A stretch of DNA of 64,000 nt, taken from contig CAWGTU010000001.1 of the NCBI GenBank assembly GCA_963825635.1, positions 1 through 64,000 of the forward strand, in the 5' to 3' direction. Origin of the DNA: JAOUEA01 sp963825635. Its GTDB lineage: Bacteria > Actinomycetota > UBA4738 > HRBIN12. Position 1 is the stretch's first letter, and every line of letters begins with the position of its first letter. Made by a program: the position numbers and the translations under genes. The notes under the pieces are model-generated. The model was given only the letters and a program-made list of their open reading frames with translations. It ran no database searches and was not told the origin of the DNA. Below are positions 33,115-41,940 of the stretch, one piece after another.

Positions 33115-35412
33115 ATGGTCCTCCTCGTCGTCCTGATCGGGCTCTATGCGGCCGCGATACTCGCGCACCCTGTCGCCCGCCGCCTTGGCCGCGACGCTGG
33201 ATACGCGCTCGCGGCGGTGTTCGGCGTTGGCGCGGTGGTGCTCGTGCCGTCGTCGGTCGCCGCGGTGCAGGGCAACGGCCCGTCGTTCTCGATACCGTGG
33301 ATCCCGGCGCTCGGCATCGAGTTCTCGCTGACCATGGACGCGCTCACGGCGTTGTTCACGGGCCTCGTGCTCGGGATCGGGACGGTCGTGATGGCGTACT
33401 CCGCTCGATACCTCTCGGCGGGTGGTGACCACGGCCGGCTCTTCGCGCGGCTGACGTTCTTCGCCGCTTCGATGCTCGGCCTGGTGCTGGCGGGCGATGC
33501 TGTGTTGCTCTTCGTGTTCTGGGAGCTCACCAGCGTCGCCTCGTTCCTGCTGATCGGGGGATCCGGGCACAGCGACGCGGCCCGGCCGGCGATGCGCGCA
33601 TTCGTGGTGACGGGGCTCGGCGGCCTCGCGTTGCTCGCGGCGATCGTGCTCCTGATCGTGTTGACCGGAAGCTCGGATCTCACGACGGTGCTCGCCGACA
33701 CTCGGGTCGTGCAGGAGTCGCCGATGTTCGCGGCGATCGGCCTGTTGCTCTTGGCCGGCGCTGCCACGAAGTCGGCGCTGTTCCCGTTCCACTTCTGGCT
33801 GCCGGGGGCCATGGTGGCTCCGACGCCGGTGAGCACCTACCTGCACTCGGCCACCATGGTCAAGGCAGGCATCTACCTGCTGCTGCGCACGGCCCCCCTG
33901 TTCGAAGGCGTGGGCTGGTGGAACGTGACCGTGGTGCTGCTCGGTCTGGGCACATCGGTCATGGGCGCGGCGATCGCCCTCCGCCAGTACGACTTGAAGC
34001 GGCTGCTCGCGTACTCGACCGTGAGCCAGCTCGGGTTCCTCGCTGCGCTCGCTGGCCTCGGCACCCACAAAGCCATCCTCGCGGCATGCGCTCTGCTCGT
34101 GGCTCACGCGCTCTACAAGGCGACCTTGTTCATGGTCGTCGGCATCGTCGATCGTGAGGCTGGGAGCCGCGACATCCGGGAGCTGTCGGGTCTGCGCCGG
34201 GCGATGCCGTTGACCGCACTCGCGACGGGCCTCGCCGGTCTCTCCATGGCTGGCATCCCCCCGCTCCTCGGGTTCGTGAGCAAGGAGGAGGCATTCTCCG
34301 CCTTCCTCTCGGCTCCCGGCTCGCGGTTCCTCGGCCCCCTCGCCATCGTGCTCGCCGTGACGGCATCCGCCCTCACGTTCGCCTACGGCTTCCGCATCTT
34401 CGAGGGTGCGTTCGGCGGTCCGTTGGTCCAACGCCTGTACGAGCCGACGCGTGCTTTCCTGCTGCCACCGCTCGTGACGTCGGTGACCGGACTCGTACTC
34501 GGCATCGGCGTCGGCCGTCTGCTCGACCCGATCGCTCGCGCCGTCGCGTTCGATACGACGGGCCGGGCAGGTCCATATCACCTCGCGCTGTGGCACGGGT
34601 TCACGCCTGCCCTCATGGCCTCGATCGTGACGGTATCGGCCGGGCTCGTGATCGTGGCCACCCGTCGGCCGGTCTCGGCCTTCCTGGAGCGTCGCCGATC
34701 GGGGGTCCGAGGCGCGGACCTCTTCGACCGTGGGTACGCAGGCCTCCTCAACCTCGGTGGCCGGGTCGCCTCGACCTCGGACGCCGATGCCCCGGCGCCG
34801 TACCTGCTCGCGGTGCTCCTCACCGTGATCGTTGTGAGCGTCGGAGCGTGGATGGGCTGGGGCGCGGAGCTCGATCTGGGATCGGACGGAGTGGGTGAGC
34901 TCGGCGACTGGCCGGTCCTCCTGTTGCTCGCGCCCGCGGTGCTCGTCGTCGTGGCCTCGAGGGATCGCATCGCCGCGGTGGCCGCGTTGGGTCTGGTGGG
35001 GTTCGCCTTGGCATTGCTGTATGCCGTGATCGGGGCCCCCGACCTCGTGATCACCCAGGTCCTCGTCGAGACGCTGACGGTCGCGCTCATCGTGCTCGTC
35101 TTCCGCCGACTCCCGCGGCGTTTCCCACGGATCGGCCGGGTCCGTGGGGTCGGAGCGGCGCTCACGGCCGCGGCCGTGGGAGGAGGAGCCATGCTCGCGA
35201 CCCAGGCATTGACCGGCCGGCGCCCGCCGTCGGTGGCGAGCGACTACTACCTCTCCGCCGCCCAACCCGAGACGGGAGGCGCGAACGTCGTCAACACGAT
35301 CCTGGTCGACTTCCGGGCTCTCGACACCCTCGGTGAGATCGCGGTGCTCGCCCTCGCAGCCCTGGGTGCTTTCGGTCTCGTGGCAGCGCTTCGGAAGGGC
35401 AGATCATCATGA
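33115..35412 (+). CDS. mrpA: Mrp antiporter subunit A
   Basis: 765 residues, about 20 membrane helices. The first 480 residues resemble NuoL/ND5: FWELTSVASFLLIG, ATKSALFPFHFWLPGAMVAPTPVSTYLHSATMV with the proton-channel Lys/His, and KRLLAYSTVSQLG. The C-terminal part contains the DUF4040/MrpB-like segment IGAPDLVITQVLVETLTV and ends in NVVNTILVDFRALDTLGEI, as expected for full MrpA. It is the largest subunit of the seven-part Na+(K+)/H+ antiporter complex. It overlaps mrpB by 4 nt. Confidence 0.95.
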   Translation: MVLLVVLIGLYAAAILAHPVARRLGRDAGYALAAVFGVGAVVLVPSSVAAVQGNGPSFSIPWIPALGIEFSLTMDALTALFTGLVLGIGTVVMAYSARYLSAGGDHGRLFARLTFFAASMLGLVLAGDAVLLFVFWELTSVASFLLIGGSGHSDAARPAMRAFVVTGLGGLALLAAIVLLIVLTGSSDLTTVLADTRVVQESPMFAAIGLLLLAGAATKSALFPFHFWLPGAMVAPTPVSTYLHSATMVKAGIYLLLRTAPLFEGVGWWNVTVVLLGLGTSVMGAAIALRQYDLKRLLAYSTVSQLGFLAALAGLGTHKAILAACALLVAHALYKATLFMVVGIVDREAGSRDIRELSGLRRAMPLTALATGLAGLSMAGIPPLLGFVSKEEAFSAFLSAPGSRFLGPLAIVLAVTASALTFAYGFRIFEGAFGGPLVQRLYEPTRAFLLPPLVTSVTGLVLGIGVGRLLDPIARAVAFDTTGRAGPYHLALWHGFTPALMASIVTVSAGLVIVATRRPVSAFLERRRSGVRGADLFDRGYAGLLNLGGRVASTSDADAPAPYLLAVLLTVIVVSVGAWMGWGAELDLGSDGVGELGDWPVLLLLAPAVLVVVASRDRIAAVAALGLVGFALALLYAVIGAPDLVITQVLVETLTVALIVLVFRRLPRRFPRIGRVRGVGAALTAAAVGGGAMLATQALTGRRPPSVASDYYLSAAQPETGGANVVNTILVDFRALDTLGEIAVLALAALGAFGLVAALRKGRSS

Positions 35413-35822
35413 GCACGGTCATCTTGCGAACCGCGGCGCGTGCTCTGACCCCTGCCGTCGTGCTCCTCGCGCTCTTCTTCCTGTGGAGAGGACACGACGC
35501 GCCCGGCGGCGGATTCATCGCCGGTCTCGTGGTCGGGGCGGGCATCGTGCTCCGGTGGCTGGCTTTCGGCCCCGACCGGCTGGCGCCGCTCCTGCCCGTC
35601 GATCCGCGGTGGTTCCTCGGTGGCGGGCTCGCACTCGCCGTCGTCGCCGGGCTCGTGCCGGTCATCCTGAGCGAGCCGCTCCTCTCCGGGACCGTGTGGA
35701 CTGCAGAGGTGGCGGGGTTGGAGCTGAAGGTCGCCTCGTCGATCGTCTTCGACCTCGGCGTGAGCGTCGTCGTCGTCGGCATGGTGGGAACGTTCGTGCG
35801 GTCCCTGGGGAGCGACGGATGA
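35409..35822 (+). CDS. mrpB: Mrp antiporter subunit B
   Basis: 137 residues, four membrane helices. LFFLWRGHDAPGGGFIAGLV is the MnhB/MrpB signature. ATG overlaps the mrpA stop, and the stop overlaps the mrpC ATG, so translation is coupled throughout. Confidence 0.93.
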   Translation: MSTVILRTAARALTPAVVLLALFFLWRGHDAPGGGFIAGLVVGAGIVLRWLAFGPDRLAPLLPVDPRWFLGGGLALAVVAGLVPVILSEPLLSGTVWTAEVAGLELKVASSIVFDLGVSVVVVGMVGTFVRSLGSDG

Positions 35823-36181
35823 GTGCGATCGCGGTCATCGTGGGTGTCCTCGCGGCCGGCGGCGTCTTCTTGATCCTGCAGCGTGGCGTGGTGCGGATGG
35901 CACTGGGCTTCGTGCTGGTGAGTCACGCCGTCAACGTGCTCTTGCTCGCCTCGGGCGGGCTCGATCCCCGTGGCGTGCCGATCGTGGGCGCATCGGCCGA
36001 CCCCGGCGATCCCCTGCCGCAGGCATTCGTGCTCACGGCGATCGTGATCGGCTTCGGATTGACCGCCTTCCTACTCGCCCTCGCGTTCCGCACGGCAGAC
36101 CTGTTCGGGGTCGATGACCCGACGGAGGCCGGAGATGTCGATGTCGTCGACGAATCGCCCGGGGAGGACCGGCCGTCGTGA
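35819..36181 (+). CDS. mrpC: Mrp antiporter subunit C
   Basis: 120 residues, three membrane helices, related to NuoK. The family traits are LGFVLVSHAVNVLLLASG and DPLPQAFVLTAIVIGFGLTAFLLAL, the QALVLTAIVI motif of MrpC. The acidic tail of about 25 residues is longer than usual. ATG 35819 overlaps the mrpB stop. Confidence 0.93.
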   Translation: MSAIAVIVGVLAAGGVFLILQRGVVRMALGFVLVSHAVNVLLLASGGLDPRGVPIVGASADPGDPLPQAFVLTAIVIGFGLTAFLLALAFRTADLFGVDDPTEAGDVDVVDESPGEDRPS

Positions 36182-37632
36182 GTCGGCTGTTGCCGTTGGC
36201 CGCCGCCGTGCCCGTGCTCGCGGGGGCCCTCTGTGCCACCGTGCCCTCCACCGTGGTGCGGCGAGCGATCGTCGCCCTGTCCGTGTCGGTCGCCGGGGCG
36301 GTTGGCGCCGCCTGTCTCGTGGCGACATCGGACGGTTCCGTGGTCGCGAGTCGCATCGGGGGGTTCCCCGCGCCGTTCGCCATCGCGTTCGCGGCAGACA
36401 CCTTCGCGGCCATGATGCTCGTGGTCTTCGCGATCGTGGCGCTCGCCTGCCTCGGATACGCCGCCGCGCGTGGCGAAGATGCGCACCCCCGCTACCACGC
36501 GGCCGCGCTCGCGCTCGTCGGTGCCGCGGCCGGGGCGGTGCTCACCGCGGATCTGTTCAACCTCTTCGTCTGGATCGAGGTGCTCCTCCTCGCTTCCTAC
36601 GTGCTGTTGACGATGGGGGCGACCTCCAGACGGGTGCGCGTAGCGACGCTCTACGTGGCGACGAACCTGCTTGGGTCCACGGTCTTCCTGGCCGGGGTGG
36701 CGCTCGTCTATGCCACCACGGGCACGGTGAACCTCGGATCCCTGCGCGGCGCGGCCAGCGCGTCCTCGTCGGTCGCGTTCGGCGTCACCCTCGTGGTGCT
36801 CGCACTCGGGGTCAAGGCGGCGCTCGTCCCCGTGCACGCGTGGCTCCCCAGGGCCTATCCGGAGGCGCCGACCGGGGTCACGGCGCTCTTCTCGGGCACG
36901 CTCACCAAGGTGGGCATCGTGGTGATGTTCCGCGTGGTCACACTGGTCTTCGCCGACCCTGCCGACCTCCACACGTCGTTGCTGATCGTCGCCGGCCTCA
37001 CGATGGTGGTCGGGGTGCTCGGGGCGGTGGGCCGCACATCGATGCGTGGCGTCTTGGCATTCCACATGGTGAGCCAGATGGGGTATCTCGTGATGGCGCT
37101 CGGGCTGGGCTCGGTCGCCGCGCTCACCGCGGGCATCTTCTTCCTGGTGCAGTACATCGGGGTGAAGACCGGGCTCTTCTTGGTGGCCGGGGTCGTGGCT
37201 GCCGATGAGGGATCCGACGAGCTCGAACAGCTGGGCGGCTTGGCGAGACGCCGTCCCGTGCTCACGGCCACCTTCGGGTTGGTCGCGCTCTCGCTGGCCG
37301 GGGTCCCTCCGTTGTCGGGGTTCGTGGGCAAGTTCGGCCTCATCGAGGCCGCGTTCGGTCAGGGAAGCTACTGGATCGGCTCGATCGCCATCGTGGTGAG
37401 CGCGCTGACGCTGCTCTCGATGGTGAAGATCTGGAACGGCGCCTTCTGGGGCTCGGCACCCGAGGAGCCGACCCCGGGGCCACGACGGGTCGGGCTGCTC
37501 GCCCCCGCCGCCCTCCTGGCCATCGGGACGGTGGTGCTCGGGGTCGGGGCCCAGTCGCTATGGACGATCGCGGAGCGCGCCGCCGAGGGTCTCGTCGATC
37601 CAGCGACGTACGCCTCGTTGGTGGCGGGATGA
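36178..37632 (+). CDS. mrpD: Mrp antiporter subunit D
   Basis: 484 residues, about 14 membrane helices, NuoM/NuoN-like. VALGVKAALVPVHAWLPRAYPEAP is replaced here by LALGVKAALVPVHAWLPRAY, with the conserved Lys; LTADLFNLFVWIEVLLLASYVLL holds the key Glu and GVPPLSGFVGKFGLIEAAF is the late conserved block. With mrpA it forms the proton and cation channel core. GTG start overlaps the mrpC stop (GTGA). Confidence 0.94.
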   Translation: MSRLLPLAAAVPVLAGALCATVPSTVVRRAIVALSVSVAGAVGAACLVATSDGSVVASRIGGFPAPFAIAFAADTFAAMMLVVFAIVALACLGYAAARGEDAHPRYHAAALALVGAAAGAVLTADLFNLFVWIEVLLLASYVLLTMGATSRRVRVATLYVATNLLGSTVFLAGVALVYATTGTVNLGSLRGAASASSSVAFGVTLVVLALGVKAALVPVHAWLPRAYPEAPTGVTALFSGTLTKVGIVVMFRVVTLVFADPADLHTSLLIVAGLTMVVGVLGAVGRTSMRGVLAFHMVSQMGYLVMALGLGSVAALTAGIFFLVQYIGVKTGLFLVAGVVAADEGSDELEQLGGLARRRPVLTATFGLVALSLAGVPPLSGFVGKFGLIEAAFGQGSYWIGSIAIVVSALTLLSMVKIWNGAFWGSAPEEPTPGPRRVGLLAPAALLAIGTVVLGVGAQSLWTIAERAAEGLVDPATYASLVAG

Positions 37633-37973
37633 GGAGCGCCGTCACGATCGTGCTCCACCCGTGGCGGCTCGCGTGGTTCCTCGCCCGCTACCTCGTGGAG
37701 CTGCTGCAGGCCAACGCCATCGTCGCGTGGGAAGTGCTCACGCCGACCCACTACGCTCGTCCGGGCATCGTGGCCTGCCCGATCGACGATCACTCCGACC
37801 TCGAGTTGACGTTCATCGCGAACCTGGTGAGCTTCACGCCGGGGACGCTCACGATCGACATCTCGCAGGATCGATCGCTGCTGTTCGTGCATGCGCTGCA
37901 TATCCACGAGCCCGACGACGTCCGGGCACATGTGCGCCGATTGGAGGAACGGCTGCGGTGGATGCTCCGCTGA
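37629..37973 (+). CDS. mrpE: Mrp antiporter subunit E
   Basis: 114 residues. MrpE-type: a membrane helix, then VAWEVLTP, NLVSFTPGTLTIDIS and FVHALHIHEPDDVRAHVRRLE, matching the family's SLTPGTL and VHxL motifs. It is shorter than Bacillus MrpE (about 160), as usual in actinobacteria. Overlaps: mrpD by 4 nt, mrpF by 16 nt. Confidence 0.92.
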   Translation: MRSAVTIVLHPWRLAWFLARYLVELLQANAIVAWEVLTPTHYARPGIVACPIDDHSDLELTFIANLVSFTPGTLTIDISQDRSLLFVHALHIHEPDDVRAHVRRLEERLRWMLR

Positions 37974-38230
37974 TCGTCATCGACGTCGCCCTCGCGATGC
38001 TGGCGCTGGCCTTCCTGACAGCACTCGCGCGCGTGGCGCTCGGTCCGACCGCCGCGGACCGGGCGGCGGGCACCGATGTCTGCGTGTTCGCTCTCGTGGC
38101 GTCGTTCGCGGTGCTCGCGGTTCGGCTCGATGCGTCGGTTCTGCTCGATGGCGTGCTGGTGATCACGATGCTCGGCTTCCTGGCGACCGTCGCCATCGCG
38201 AGGCTGCTTCCTCCGAAGGACCGCCCGTGA
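37958..38230 (+). CDS. mrpF: Mrp antiporter subunit F
   Basis: 90 residues, three membrane helices. GPTAADRAAGTDV is the GP-x-x-xDR motif of MrpF. GTG 37958 lies inside the end of mrpE. The other nearby starts would give a longer protein without membrane character. Confidence 0.9.
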   Translation: MDAPLIVIDVALAMLALAFLTALARVALGPTAADRAAGTDVCVFALVASFAVLAVRLDASVLLDGVLVITMLGFLATVAIARLLPPKDRP

Positions 38231-38619
38231 TCGAGGTGCTCTTCTCGCTCGCGGTGCTGGGTGGCGGCGCTCTGTTGCTGCTCGCGGCGATCGGGGTGTT
38301 GCGGCTTCCCGATGTCTATGCCCGATTGCAGGCGGGCACGAAGGCCGCCAGCCTCGGACTCGCCCTCGTGTTCGGGGGAACCGCGTTCGTGGCTACCGGC
38401 CCGGTCAGTGTGTGGAAGCTGGTGCTGGCGATCGCCCTGCAGTTCGCGACCGCCCCGGTCGCCGCGCACGTGATCGGTCGGGCCGCGTACCGCAGCGGGG
38501 CACCGATGTGGGAAGGCACCGTGATCGACGAACTCGGACGCGATGCGGTTCCCTCCGATGGGAACCGGCGCGCTGCCGCCGACGGCTCACCCCACGATCA
38601 TCCGGACGATCCTCAGTAG
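38227..38619 (+). CDS. mrpG: Mrp antiporter subunit G
   Basis: 130 residues, three membrane helices. LLAAIGVLRLPDVYARLQAGTKAASLG is represented by GVLRLPDVYARLQAGTKAAS, the central MrpG motif; ATAPVAAHVIGRAAYR follows. GTG overlaps the mrpF stop. A polar tail of about 35 residues ends 6 nt past the convergent Nudix stop. This completes a standard A-G order, all with coupled starts. Confidence 0.93.
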   Translation: MIEVLFSLAVLGGGALLLLAAIGVLRLPDVYARLQAGTKAASLGLALVFGGTAFVATGPVSVWKLVLAIALQFATAPVAAHVIGRAAYRSGAPMWEGTVIDELGRDAVPSDGNRRAAADGSPHDHPDDPQ

Positions 38620-39107
38620 GCCTGGAAGCGGCCGGTCTCCAACCACGCGCGGTACAGCTCGAACCCCACCCGCGTGGAGCGCAAGAGCGGTCGGGGCGGA
38701 TCGTCGAGGTCGGCCCAGGCGATCTCGCCCATCTCCTCCCCGTCGCCCACGGGCTCGCCCTGCCACCGGCGGAGCACGAACCAGAGCCCGAAGTAGTGGG
38801 TCACGTCGCCGTTGGGGTAGGTCTCGAGATGGTTGTCCTCTCGCGAGACGCAGGCGAACGCCTCGAGGTCCCCGGGGTCGGCGACGAGGCCGACCTCCTC
38901 GCGCAGCTCGGTGACGGCGGTGTCGACGAAACTCGAACCCTGCTCGGCCCCACCGCCCGGGATCGCCCACATGCCGTTGTCGAGGCGACGAGCCACCAGC
39001 GCTCGGTCGTCGTCGCGCACGACCATCACGCTGGCGCCCGGCCACAGCACGAGATCGGTGCCGACCTTCTGACGGATGCGCCACAGCGTGGTGCCCTCGA
39101 ACCCCAT
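38613..39107 (-). CDS. Nudix hydrolase with altered Nudix box
   Basis: 164 residues from ATG 39107; the frame reaches back to 39185 but would add a tail without homology. The fold is clear: GASVMVVRDDDRALVARRLDNGMWAIPGG and then EQGSSFVDTAVTELREEVGL. Compared with the consensus Gx5Ex7REUxEExGU, the first Glu is Ser and the Arg of RE is Thr; the metal-binding ELxEE (ELREE) is kept. It likely cleaves a nucleoside diphosphate derivative, with uncertain efficiency. Its 3' end overlaps mrpG by 7 nt. Confidence 0.85.
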   Translation of the reverse strand: MGFEGTTLWRIRQKVGTDLVLWPGASVMVVRDDDRALVARRLDNGMWAIPGGGAEQGSSFVDTAVTELREEVGLVADPGDLEAFACVSREDNHLETYPNGDVTHYFGLWFVLRRWQGEPVGDGEEMGEIAWADLDDPPRPLLRSTRVGFELYRAWLETGRFQAY

Positions 39108-39175
39108 CGGGCGACATGCTCCCACGAGCGTCGCCGCGCGCGGCATCCCTGCAGGTCGCAACGGGAAGCGTTCCC

Positions 39176-39181
39176 TATACT
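39176..39181 (+). promoter_or_regulatory. -10 box of hppA
   Basis: TATACT, the closest match to consensus seen in the window; no clear -35. Transcription would start near 39188, giving a leader of about 57 nt with a strong Shine-Dalgarno (AGGAGG 39235-39240). Confidence 0.5.
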
Positions 39182-39244
39182 GCACCGGTCGCCCGGCCCG
39201 CTCGGGCGCCCCAGAGAGGACTCCACCCGACTTCAGGAGGTTGC

Positions 39245-41539
39245 ATGTTCCGCATCCTTGCCCAGGAAGGCGGCCCGCTCGAGGTCACCTTCGGGTCGTT
39301 CGAGAGCACGTGGCTCTGGATCGTGCTGGCGATCTCGCTCGTGGCCCTCGCGTTCGCCTGGTACCTGCGGGCGAAGGTGCTCGCGGAGGGCGAGGGCAGC
39401 GAGAAGATGCGCGAGATCGCGACCGCGATCCAGGAGGGCGCGAAGGCCTATCTCCGACGGCAGTTCAGCACGCTCGGCATCTTCCTCGGCATCCTGACCG
39501 TAGTGCTGTTCTTCGCGCTGCCGGTCTCAGACGCCGTCACGACGACCCTGCTCGGCATGTCCCCGGAGCTGTCGATCCGCGTCGGACGATCGATCGCGTT
39601 CCTGCTCGGGGCCGGCGCCTCGATGCTGACGGGGTACGCGGGCATGTGGCTCGCGGTGCGCGCGAACGTGCGCACAGCGAACGCGGCCAAGGAGACCGGG
39701 CTGCGCAAGGCGCTCACGATCGCGTTCCGCGCCGGCGGGGTGGCCGGCATGTTCACGGTCGGACTCGGCCTGTTCGGGGCGACGCTGATCCTCATCATCT
39801 TCGAGGGCGACGCGACCAGCGTGCTGGTCGGGTTCGGCTTCGGCGGCGCGCTGCTCGCGATGTTCATGCGTGTGGGCGGCGGCATCTTCACGAAGGCGGC
39901 CGACGTGGGCGCCGACCTCGTGGGCAAGGTCGAGCAGGGCATCCCCGAGGACGACCCGCGCAACGCCGCCACGATCGCCGACAACGTGGGCGACAACGTC
40001 GGTGACTGCGCCGGCATGGCGGCCGACCTGTTCGAGAGCTACGAGGTCACGCTGGTCGCAGCCCTGATCCTGGGCGCGGCGGCGTTCGCCGATAGCGAGA
40101 TCGGCGCGATCGCGGGCGTGATGTTCCCGCTGTTCGTGCGCGCGGTCGGCGTCGTCACGTCGATCATCGGCATCATGGCAGTGACGCCGCGTTCCGAGGA
40201 GGAGCACGGCATGAAGGCGATCAACCGTGGCTTCTTCCTGTCGGCGGTGATCTCCGCGGTGGTCGTGATGATCATCTCGGTCACCTACATGGAGAGCTGG
40301 CGACCCGGCGTCGCGGTGGCGATCGGCCTGGTGCTCGCCTCGATCATCCAGATCCTCACGCAGTACTTCACCGACACGAAGTACAAGCCCGTGAAGGAGG
40401 TCGCCGACTCGACGGTGACCGGTCCTGCCACGACCGTGCTCTCGGGCTTCTCCGTCGGCCTCGAGTCGGCCGTGTGGGCCGCGCTGGTCGTCGCCGGCAC
40501 GATCATGGCCGCGTTCCTGCTCGCGGACCCGGAGTCCACGAACCTGTTCGCCGAGCGCCTCTACTTCATCGCCTTGTCGGGCATGGGCATGCTCACGACC
40601 GTCGGGGTCGTCGTCTCGATGGACACTTATGGTCCGATCTCGGACAACGCGCAGGGCATCGCGGAGATGTCGGGCGAGTTCGAGGGCCGGCCGGCCGAGA
40701 TCCTCGGCGGCCTGGACGCCGTCGGCAACTCGACGAAGGCGATCACCAAGGGTCTCGCGATCGCGACGGCCGTGATCGCGGCCACGTCGCTGTTCGGCTC
40801 GTTCGAGGAAGCGCTCAAGGAGGCGGGCTTCGCCTTCGAGGGCATCCGCATCGACCAGCCCGACGTGCTCGTCGGCCTGCTCGCGGGCGGCACGATCGCG
40901 TTCCTGTTCAGCTCCCTCGCGATCCGCGCCGTCGGGCGTGCCGCGGCGCAGGTCGTGGTCGAGGTGCGCAAGCAGTTCCGCGAGAACCCGGGCATCATGG
41001 ACTACTCGGTCAAGCCCGACTATGCGCGGGTCGTCGACATCTGCACGAAGACCTCGCTGCGGGAGCTCCTCACACCGGGCCTCTTGGCGGTGCTCTCACC
41101 GGTGATCGCCGGCTTCCTGTTGAAGGAAGAGGCGCTCGGCGGTTTCCTCGCCGGCGCGATCGTCACGGGGCAATTGATGGCCGTGATGCTCTCGAACTCC
41201 GGCGGCGCGTGGGACAACGCGAAGAAGTACATCGAGGAGGGCCACTTCGGCGGCAAGGGCTCCGACGCCCACAAGGCGGCGGTGATCGGCGACACGGTGG
41301 GGGACCCGTTCAAGGACACCGCCGGGCCGGCGCTCAATCCGCTGATCAAGGTCATGAACCTCGTTGCCCTGCTGATCGCGCCGCTCGTCTTCGAGTTCGC
41401 CGACGAGACGGCGGCGCGCATCGCGATCGGGCTGGTGGCGGCGGTGATCCTCGGCGCCTCGATCTACGTGTCGAAGGCCCGCAAGTCCGAACTCGACGCC
41501 GATGCAGAGTTCGCAGACAAGGCCGCCGTGAGCGCCTGA
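39245..41539 (+). CDS. hppA: Membrane H+-pyrophosphatase, K+-independent type
   Basis: 764 residues, about 16 membrane helices, start chosen by AGGAGG at 39235. The substrate-binding DVGADLVGKVE and DNVGDNVGDCAGMAADLFE, and the third block GDTVGDPFKDTAGPALNPLI, are intact. The motif GNSTKAITKGLAIATAV has Lys where K+-dependent enzymes have Ala (GNTTAA), the mark of the K+-independent subfamily. It hydrolyses pyrophosphate and pumps H+ outwards. Next to nhaA and mrp it would help supply the proton gradient they use. Confidence 0.95.
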   Translation: MFRILAQEGGPLEVTFGSFESTWLWIVLAISLVALAFAWYLRAKVLAEGEGSEKMREIATAIQEGAKAYLRRQFSTLGIFLGILTVVLFFALPVSDAVTTTLLGMSPELSIRVGRSIAFLLGAGASMLTGYAGMWLAVRANVRTANAAKETGLRKALTIAFRAGGVAGMFTVGLGLFGATLILIIFEGDATSVLVGFGFGGALLAMFMRVGGGIFTKAADVGADLVGKVEQGIPEDDPRNAATIADNVGDNVGDCAGMAADLFESYEVTLVAALILGAAAFADSEIGAIAGVMFPLFVRAVGVVTSIIGIMAVTPRSEEEHGMKAINRGFFLSAVISAVVVMIISVTYMESWRPGVAVAIGLVLASIIQILTQYFTDTKYKPVKEVADSTVTGPATTVLSGFSVGLESAVWAALVVAGTIMAAFLLADPESTNLFAERLYFIALSGMGMLTTVGVVVSMDTYGPISDNAQGIAEMSGEFEGRPAEILGGLDAVGNSTKAITKGLAIATAVIAATSLFGSFEEALKEAGFAFEGIRIDQPDVLVGLLAGGTIAFLFSSLAIRAVGRAAAQVVVEVRKQFRENPGIMDYSVKPDYARVVDICTKTSLRELLTPGLLAVLSPVIAGFLLKEEALGGFLAGAIVTGQLMAVMLSNSGGAWDNAKKYIEEGHFGGKGSDAHKAAVIGDTVGDPFKDTAGPALNPLIKVMNLVALLIAPLVFEFADETAARIAIGLVAAVILGASIYVSKARKSELDADAEFADKAAVSA

Positions 41540-41573
41540 GGGATCGCGAAAACCCGGGAGAGATGCTGACGAC

Positions 41574-41940
41574 ATGGGGGCGCTCCGTCGCTGGCTCGAC
41601 CGCCTGACCGAGAGCGACGAAACGCGCCTCTCGGCCGAGACGCAGGACTGGGCGGACTCGATCGCAGGACAGCGTCCGCCTCGGCGAGGCGCCGCTGCGC
41701 ACGCGCGTGAGGATCGCCGGGGTGATCCGACGCATCACGGTGCTCCCGATGAGCGGGCACGAATCGCTCGAGGCGCTGGTCTCCGACGGCACGGGCGAGG
41801 CGATCGTCGTGTTCATGGGCCGCCGGGGCATCGGTGGCTTCTCGCTCGGCACCAAGGTCGTCGTCGAGGGCGTGCTCGGCGAGCAGCGGGGCGGTGGTCC
41901 GCCGAAGATGATCAACCCGAGGCTGGAGTTCAGCGCGTAG
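41574..41940 (+). CDS. OB-fold nucleic acid-binding protein, frameshifted
   Basis: Two frames together match a small actinobacterial OB-fold protein. Frame 1 from ATG 41574 gives MGALRRWLDRLTESDETRL, the usual N-terminus; frame 2 (ORF from GTG 41707, but open further back to about 41650) gives LRTRVRIAGVIRRITVLP, then an OB barrel ending MINPRLEF. One extra base between about 41650 and 41670 separates them. In mycobacteria the homologue (Rv2694c region) lies beside an APC permease and ceoBC, and the same order is seen here, which supports the identification. Function unknown. Confidence 0.65.

Noticed and set aside
32104..35265. 1053-residue open frame on the minus strand
   Set aside because: It lies opposite nhaA and mrpA, is rich in Arg/Glu/His/Asp with no hydrophobic core, and is an antisense shadow of high-GC coding DNA.
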